This document shows positions 59,252-64,000 of a DNA stretch of 64,000 nt, piece after piece. Below the pieces are notes generated by a model. That model was not told the origin of the DNA. It searched no databases and worked only from the letters and a program-made list of their open reading frames with translations. The stretch's first letter is position 1. Every line of letters begins with the position of its first letter. Where the stretch lies: positions 23,340 through 87,339 of the forward strand of contig NZ_SLVJ01000017.1 in NCBI RefSeq assembly GCF_004345325.1, in the 5' to 3' direction. Position numbers and translations under genes: made by a program. The stretch is from Acinetobacter calcoaceticus. Its GTDB lineage: Bacteria; Pseudomonadota; Gammaproteobacteria; Pseudomonadales; Moraxellaceae.

Positions 59252-60667
59252 ATGATTGATAAATTGACACCTCAGGGTGGGACATGGAAATGGGGCTTGG
59301 GCTGTCTGCTACTTTTGGCACCCTTTTTCTTTTTAACTTATGGTTTTGCCAATCAATATGCAGCCAGTCTAAGCCAAGTTCCAAGCATCGTCTTTGCTTG
59401 GGAACATGCTATTCCACTGTGGCCTTGGAGCATCGTACCCTATTGGTCGATCGATTTATTTTATGGGCTGTCATTATTACTGTGTTGGAACAAGTTTGAG
59501 TTAAAACAGCATTTGCTTAGGCTATTTTCAGCGCAAGTGATTGCCGTCAGTTGCTTTCTGCTCTTTCCATTAAAGTTCAGTTTTGTCCGCCCAGAATTGG
59601 ATGGCTTTTTTGGCTTATGGTTTGATATTTTGATGGGTTTTGATCAACCGTATAATCAAGCCCCCTCATTACATATCGTCCTGTTGGTGATCTTGTGGGA
59701 TTTCTATCGTCGGCATAGCAGCGGCGCTTGGAAATGGTTGGTAGATTTCTGGTCTTTTTTAATTGGGCTTTCGGTGTTGACCACTTGGCAACACCATTTC
59801 ATCGACATCCCTGCAGGCCTGATCGTCGGGGCATTGTGTTTATGGTTATTTCCTGTTCAGAGCAAGTCGCCTTTTATCGCAGATCACCTACACCTGCGCT
59901 CAGCCAAGCATTATAAATTGGCGAGCTATTATCTGATTGCGACAATCCTATTGACTGCAACGGCCTTAACTTTAAAAAGTAGCGCACTGTGGCTACTCTA
60001 TCCTGCAATCAGCTTGAGTTTGGTCGCTTTGGCCTATGCACTGCAAAGACCACATTTTTTCCAAAAACAACGCAATGGCAAAATGACAGCGGCCAGTCTA
60101 ATGCTGATGGCTCCCTACTTTGCCTTTGCTTGGCTCAATAGCCGACTGTGGACATTGAAACATCCTGAAGATTCTTTGGTACTGCAGATTCAACAAACAC
60201 AGATCTATTTAGGCCGTATTCCTACAGCGTCCGAGCGACAAAACTACCATCAGGTCTTTGATTGTTGTGCCGAATTACCGAGCCCACTGGATGACTTAGA
60301 TCGACAATATTTAAGTTTGGATTTAATCCCTTTAAACACAGCTCAACTGTCTCATGCAGCGGATCAATTCAATACTCTTTTTCTTGAGCAGCAACAGTCT
60401 GTCCTAGATCATGAAAATCCTGAGCATTCCAACAACTCAGTAACCAACACTAATCGAAAGATATTGATCTATTGTGGCTTAGGCTATTCAAGAAGTAGTG
60501 CGATCTTGGCTGCATGGATGTACCAACAGCAGATTGTGATTAGTGTAGAAGAAGCCATACAAAAGATTGAAACGGCACGACCATGGGTGGTGATCAAACC
60601 CAAACAGATTGAGCAGATCCAATCGCTGAACATCAATCTGCCGAGAGGTGCATCCCCATGCAAATGA
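59252..60667 (+). CDS. PAP2-dual-specificity phosphatase fusion (YnbD-like)
   Basis: The 471-residue protein has an N-terminal membrane PAP2-like domain (PSLHIVLLVILW, and the His and Asp in TTWQHHFIDIPAG), more membrane helices, and a C-terminal dual-specificity phosphatase domain with the CX5R signature in ILIYCGLGYSRSS. The residue before the cysteine is Tyr where most members have His. The arrangement is that of YnbD. It overlaps the next gene by 10 bases. The substrate may be a phosphatidylglycerophosphate- or phosphoinositide-like lipid, by analogy. Confidence 0.85.
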   Translation: MIDKLTPQGGTWKWGLGCLLLLAPFFFLTYGFANQYAASLSQVPSIVFAWEHAIPLWPWSIVPYWSIDLFYGLSLLLCWNKFELKQHLLRLFSAQVIAVSCFLLFPLKFSFVRPELDGFFGLWFDILMGFDQPYNQAPSLHIVLLVILWDFYRRHSSGAWKWLVDFWSFLIGLSVLTTWQHHFIDIPAGLIVGALCLWLFPVQSKSPFIADHLHLRSAKHYKLASYYLIATILLTATALTLKSSALWLLYPAISLSLVALAYALQRPHFFQKQRNGKMTAASLMLMAPYFAFAWLNSRLWTLKHPEDSLVLQIQQTQIYLGRIPTASERQNYHQVFDCCAELPSPLDDLDRQYLSLDLIPLNTAQLSHAADQFNTLFLEQQQSVLDHENPEHSNNSVTNTNRKILIYCGLGYSRSSAILAAWMYQQQIVISVEEAIQKIETARPWVVIKPKQIEQIQSLNINLPRGASPCK

Positions 60668-61092
60668 AATTTCAGCTTTTAGCCAACCTATTGTCCAATA
60701 CTCGAAGTTTACTGTATTCGGCTTATGTTGCGCTGTGTTTGTCGGTGCTCAGCATATTACTAAAAGGCTGGCTCAACATCGAACTGATCAGCTATTTAAT
60801 GATCGTATTTTTACTCTGCGCTATGCAGCATTATATTTCCATTCGACTGAAATTGGATGCGGATTTACTCAAGCACCTCGCAGAACAATCAGTGCAGAAA
60901 ACAGTTGCGCAACTCACTAAGGAAATGGATCAAGCCCTGTTGTATTTTAAATTGATGCCAGCAAAAAAATCAGCGCGAGATTGGTCAATTCGTTTTCAAG
61001 GCTGTATGAAATTATTCAAAATTCAAATTGGATTACTGTTTTTGCAGTATTTTATTTTAGCTTTGCTGATTTTTAAACTATTATCACTATAG
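60658..61092 (+). CDS. Small membrane protein in phospholipid cluster
   Basis: The 144-residue protein has hydrophobic segments near residues 20-37 and 42-60, a polar helix, and a third at the end (LLFLQYFILALLIFKLL). It belongs to no family that I recognise. It overlaps the YnbD-like gene by 10 bases and is followed 90 bases later by an acyltransferase, so it is likely a cluster component. No catalytic motif is seen. Confidence 0.65.
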   Translation: MQMKFQLLANLLSNTRSLLYSAYVALCLSVLSILLKGWLNIELISYLMIVFLLCAMQHYISIRLKLDADLLKHLAEQSVQKTVAQLTKEMDQALLYFKLMPAKKSARDWSIRFQGCMKLFKIQIGLLFLQYFILALLIFKLLSL

Positions 61093-61182
61093 ATTTTATC
61101 TAGATTGTAGCAAGCATTTAAAAATGCAAATCTGGATATTTTAATTTTCGTATTGAAAGACTAATAAAATTGGGTTGTCTAC

Positions 61183-61881
61183 ATGAATCAAATCACCACC
61201 CCACCTCAGCAGCCTACGCCCGTACAACAAAAAAAAGGCAATATGGCCAGTCACTCTGCTGCCCGCATGTTGGCATTTATCACGCGTCGAGGAGCACGTT
61301 TACTCACTGGTGCACGTAGTTTATGGGTGGGTTGCCAACCTGAAATGAAACAGCGCATCTATTATGCCAATCATAATAGTCATATCGACTTTATATTATT
61401 GTGGTCTTCATTACCGAAACAGATGCGTAGACAAACACGCCCCATTGCCGCATCAGATTATTGGAGTAAAGATGGCTTACGCCGTTTTCTGATCCAAGAT
61501 ACCTTTAATGGCGTCACGATTAAGCGTAATCGAGAAAATAATGCCGACCCCTTACAACCGGTCAAAGATGTACTCGCTGAAGGTTATTCGATTATTTTCT
61601 TTCCAGAAGGTACACGTAATCTCAATGATGATGTGGAATTATTAGAGTTCAAAAGTGGTTTATATAATCTGCATCAACAGTTTCCAGAGATCGATATCGT
61701 TCCCGTTTGGATCTCCAATCTAAAACGTGTTATGCCCAAAGGCGCTTTTATTCCATTGCCTTTATTGTCTACAGTCTGTTTTGGTGCACCCTTAGAAAAA
61801 AATACCACCCAAAGCAAAGCTGAATTTTTAGCCAACGCACGACTGCAACTACTTGAGTTAAAAAAGGTTGAAAACCAATGA
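61183..61881 (+). CDS. 1-acyl-sn-glycerol-3-phosphate acyltransferase-like protein
   Basis: This PlsC-family acyltransferase of 232 residues has the HX4D box in NHNSHIDFILLW and the FFPEGTRN motif, with KRNRENN in between. It should transfer an acyl chain to a lysophospholipid or related acceptor at the membrane. Four bases overlap with the next, CdsA-like gene (ATGA), so these two are translationally coupled. It is one of the additions that this cluster has relative to E. coli ynbABCD. Confidence 0.88.
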   Translation: MNQITTPPQQPTPVQQKKGNMASHSAARMLAFITRRGARLLTGARSLWVGCQPEMKQRIYYANHNSHIDFILLWSSLPKQMRRQTRPIAASDYWSKDGLRRFLIQDTFNGVTIKRNRENNADPLQPVKDVLAEGYSIIFFPEGTRNLNDDVELLEFKSGLYNLHQQFPEIDIVPVWISNLKRVMPKGAFIPLPLLSTVCFGAPLEKNTTQSKAEFLANARLQLLELKKVENQ

Positions 61882-62822
61882 GTCCAGAGAATTTACAGCA
61901 AACCTATTGGTTTTTCGCTATTTTTGCGGGGATTTTAGTCTTTGCATCGAGTGTCGGTTTTGTCTTAAAACAACGCTCAAAGGATCAACCTTCCGCAGTA
62001 ATTGAAAATTTAAATGCACGTATCAATGCATGGTGGATCATGTTGATTGTGATCGGTGCAGCCGTCTTGATTGGTAAAGTCGCATTTATTGTATTATTTG
62101 GAATCATTTCATTATTCGCATTACGAGAGTTTATTAGTCTCCTCCCTACAAGACGTGGCGATTATTTCCCACTGCTGATCGCCTTTTATTTTGTCATTCC
62201 CTATCAGTATTATCTCGTCTATATCGATTGGTATGGCCTATATTCAATCTTTATCCCTTTATATGTTTTTTTACTGATTCCAATTGCCAGTTTAAAACAG
62301 GAAGATACTACGCATTTCTTAGAGCGTAGTGCCAAGATCCAATGGGGTCTGATGGTCACAGTGTTCTGTATTTCTCACGTCCCTGCTTTGTTAAATTTAA
62401 AACTTCCAGGTTTCCAAGGTGAGAAAATATGGTTGGCGATCTGGTTAATTATGGTGGTTCAAGCTTCAGATGTACTGCAGTATGTTTGCGGTAAGTTATT
62501 TGGAAAACATAAAGTCGCTCCGTTGCTATCCCCCTCTAAAACAGTAGAAGGTTTATTAGGTGGCATTATATTGGCAACTGCGCTGGGTGTATCAATGGCT
62601 TGGCTCACGCCTTTCAATTATTGGCAAGCAGCATTGATTGGTTTAATCGTATGTATATTTGGCTTCTTTGGTGGATTGGTGATGTCGGCCATCAAACGCG
62701 ATCGTGGTGTTAAAGATTGGGGACAATTAATCCATGGTCATGGGGGAATGTTAGATCGTATCGATTCTATTTGCTTCTCCGCACCGATATTCTTCCATAT
62801 TTTAAGATATTGGTGGAGTTAA
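61878..62822 (+). CDS. Phosphatidate cytidylyltransferase-like protein (YnbB-like)
   Basis: The 314-residue membrane protein has about seven hydrophobic segments and the CdsA signature toward the C-terminus: SPSKTVEGLLGG, then SAIKRDRGVKDWGQLIHGHGGMLDR (in part) with the conserved Asp residues. It should make CDP-diacylglycerol for the CDP-alcohol transferase encoded at the start of the cluster. It is longer than E. coli CdsA by about 30 residues, like YnbB. The last gene of the cluster; no clear terminator follows. Confidence 0.9.
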   Translation: MSPENLQQTYWFFAIFAGILVFASSVGFVLKQRSKDQPSAVIENLNARINAWWIMLIVIGAAVLIGKVAFIVLFGIISLFALREFISLLPTRRGDYFPLLIAFYFVIPYQYYLVYIDWYGLYSIFIPLYVFLLIPIASLKQEDTTHFLERSAKIQWGLMVTVFCISHVPALLNLKLPGFQGEKIWLAIWLIMVVQASDVLQYVCGKLFGKHKVAPLLSPSKTVEGLLGGIILATALGVSMAWLTPFNYWQAALIGLIVCIFGFFGGLVMSAIKRDRGVKDWGQLIHGHGGMLDRIDSICFSAPIFFHILRYWWS

Positions 62823-63045
62823 TTTAAATTTGACTCATGGTAAGTGCTGTGTACAACTCACTCTAAATACAAGCAACAGATACACAGTATTTACCATGGA
62901 CAAGTTACTTAATTTTCTTTACAGCTACCAAGGCAAATTTTGCTTAGGCTATTCTAAAAACAAGGATCTTATTCAACTGCAACCTCAATCAATAGGCCCT
63001 AGCTATAATTTAAATCTAGCATCCTGATGATCAAGTTTTTAAAAC

Positions 63046-63714
63046 TTAATTAAGCGCCTTTAAACAGTCATATAAACTTTCAAAATAATAACTGGCTTGT
63101 CCAAGCATCGCTTGATTTGGTGCCTTAATATCTTTGATTAAAACAGTAATCCCACCAGCTTTATATGCAGAACACAGCCCATTTTTAGAATCCTCAAACA
63201 TCAAACAAGCCTTCACATCTAAATTAAGTTGTTCTGCTGCGGTTAAAAAGATTTCCGGATCTGGTTTCCCTTGTTTGACATCTTCACCACAGATTAATAA
63301 ATCAAAAAAATTAGTTATATTTGCATTCTTTAAATACGCTTCTGCAATTTCACGTCTGCTCGATGTCGCAACAGCCATACTTAGTCCTGAGTTTTTTAAT
63401 CGTTCCAATAGCTGTACCAATCCATTTTTCATCGGTACACCACTGTCACGTATATATTCACCTTCCAATTGATCAGAGCGAATACGAATCGCAGTATAAG
63501 GAATATTTTGGCCATATATTAATTGTGCTAATTTTTTTGATGAATGCTCACTTAAACCTAAACACTGCATCAGATAATCCTCAGAGAACATAATACCCAT
63601 CAGTTCTTGAGACGCTTGTTGCAAGGTTTGAAAGCGTAATCGCTCAGTATCAAACATTGTCCCATCCATATCAAAAATAGCACCGTGTATTGGGTGATTC
63701 TGAAATATCAGCAT
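63046..63714 (-). CDS. HAD-family phosphatase (beta-phosphoglucomutase-like)
   Basis: This 222-residue hydrolase has the HAD motifs: nucleophile in FDMDGTMFDTE, motif II Ser in VATSSRREIAE, Lys in VKQGKPDPEIF and the acidic LMFEDSKNG. A four-helix cap follows the first motif. The start at 63714 has AGAGGT about 5 bases upstream; a longer frame begins 15 codons earlier. The substrate is a small phosphorylated compound, not determined. It is convergent with the phospholipid cluster. Confidence 0.87.
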   Translation of the reverse strand: MLIFQNHPIHGAIFDMDGTMFDTERLRFQTLQQASQELMGIMFSEDYLMQCLGLSEHSSKKLAQLIYGQNIPYTAIRIRSDQLEGEYIRDSGVPMKNGLVQLLERLKNSGLSMAVATSSRREIAEAYLKNANITNFFDLLICGEDVKQGKPDPEIFLTAAEQLNLDVKACLMFEDSKNGLCSAYKAGGITVLIKDIKAPNQAMLGQASYYFESLYDCLKALN

Positions 63715-63893
63715 GAATACCTCTTTATTTATTGAGTGTTCGAGCAATAAATGCAACATTAACGCTTATTATTCATACTACACTTCAGTTTTTTTGTTAT
63801 TTAGCAAAGCATATCTTTAAGTCTATCCTTTATCAGGCTATTCAATTCAGCCAATAAACTAAATTATATTTTCTCTTTAAATATAAATTTTCC

Positions 63894-63935
63894 GCAAAAA
63901 AAAACCCCCCGATCCGATAGATCGAGGGATTTTTA
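63894..63935 (-). terminator. rRNA operon terminator
   Basis: On the minus strand ATCCCTCGATC pairs with GATCGGGGGGT around TATCG, followed by a T-run of more than six. It lies directly after the 5S rRNA gene. Confidence 0.88.
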
Positions 63936-63941
63936 GGAATA

Positions 63942-64000
63942 ATGAGCTGGCGATGACTTACTCTCACATGGGTAACCCCACACTACCATCAGCGCAAAGA
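63942..64000 (-). rRNA. rrf: 5S ribosomal RNA, 3' end (partial)
   Basis: The minus strand reads through the conserved 5S 3' portion: GATGGTAGTGTGGGG, CCCATGTGAGAGTAAG, TCATCGCCAGC. About 59 of roughly 115 bases are inside the window; the rest and the 23S and 16S genes should lie to the right. The exact 3' end could be a few bases either way. Confidence 0.92.

Noticed and set aside
62830..63027. 65-codon frame between cdsA-like and HAD genes
   Set aside because: No ribosome site, odd composition and no recognisable feature; treated as chance.

Overview
The window looks like a chromosomal segment from a Moraxellaceae gammaproteobacterium, most likely Acinetobacter. The reasons are the moderate-to-low GC, the pyrG-kdsA-eno-ftsB-ispD block, the rnd-ycgL pair, a complete leucine/isovalerate (liu) operon, a 5S rRNA 3' end at the right edge, and XerC/XerD arms of the type seen at Acinetobacter dif sites. 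Most of it is ordinary core genome. The accessory part is about 41.2-44.9 kb.

Layout. 0-3.2 kb: two tandem paralogous acyl-CoA synthetases (the first cut by the window edge), separated by palindromic repeats. 3.3-10.8 kb: a TetR regulator divergent from liuABCDE (isovaleryl-CoA to acetoacetate plus acetyl-CoA), with a perfect 16-bp palindrome between them. A ten-copy 10-bp tandem repeat follows the operon. 11-19 kb: Sel1 protein, dnaE, trmJ-cysE, a TPR-like lipoprotein and a small exported protein. 19.4-31.2 kb: amidase, DUF2057 protein, nitroreductase, ftsY, a catalytic plus non-catalytic M16 peptidase pair, several small hypotheticals, a CBS protein, a CoxE-type VWA protein and a cold-shock protein. 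31.5-41 kb: xseAB, a Cas2/SinR-like small protein, MoxR ATPase, ycgL, rnd, recR, ybaB, metZ, a PHA-synthase-like hydrolase and a HIT protein.

41.2-45 kb is the most unusual part. A 1,649-bp module is tandemly duplicated. Each module has a small soluble protein resembling an orphan toxin C-terminus, then an overlapping lipoprotein resembling an immunity protein, then a XerC-arm half-site. The array ends about 140 bp before a complete 28-bp dif-like site. A decayed IS3-type orfA fragment lies beyond it. This is a candidate Xer-associated effector/immunity cassette array next to dif; the toxin and immunity roles are inferred from organisation and divergence, not from recognised domains.

45-64 kb: a porin preceded by Pho-box-like repeats; two DadA-type FAD dehydrogenases with a tandem glycine riboswitch in front of the second; the ispD-to-pyrG block; a lipoprotein; ybaK; a PAP2 phosphatase. 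Then comes a phospholipid cluster like ynbABCD: a frameshifted CDP-alcohol phosphatidyltransferase, a hydrolase-methyltransferase fusion, a PAP2-dual-specificity phosphatase fusion, a small membrane protein, an acyltransferase and a CdsA-like enzyme. A HAD phosphatase and the end of an rRNA operon (leftward) close the window. Most start choices rest on Shine-Dalgarno spacing and family length.
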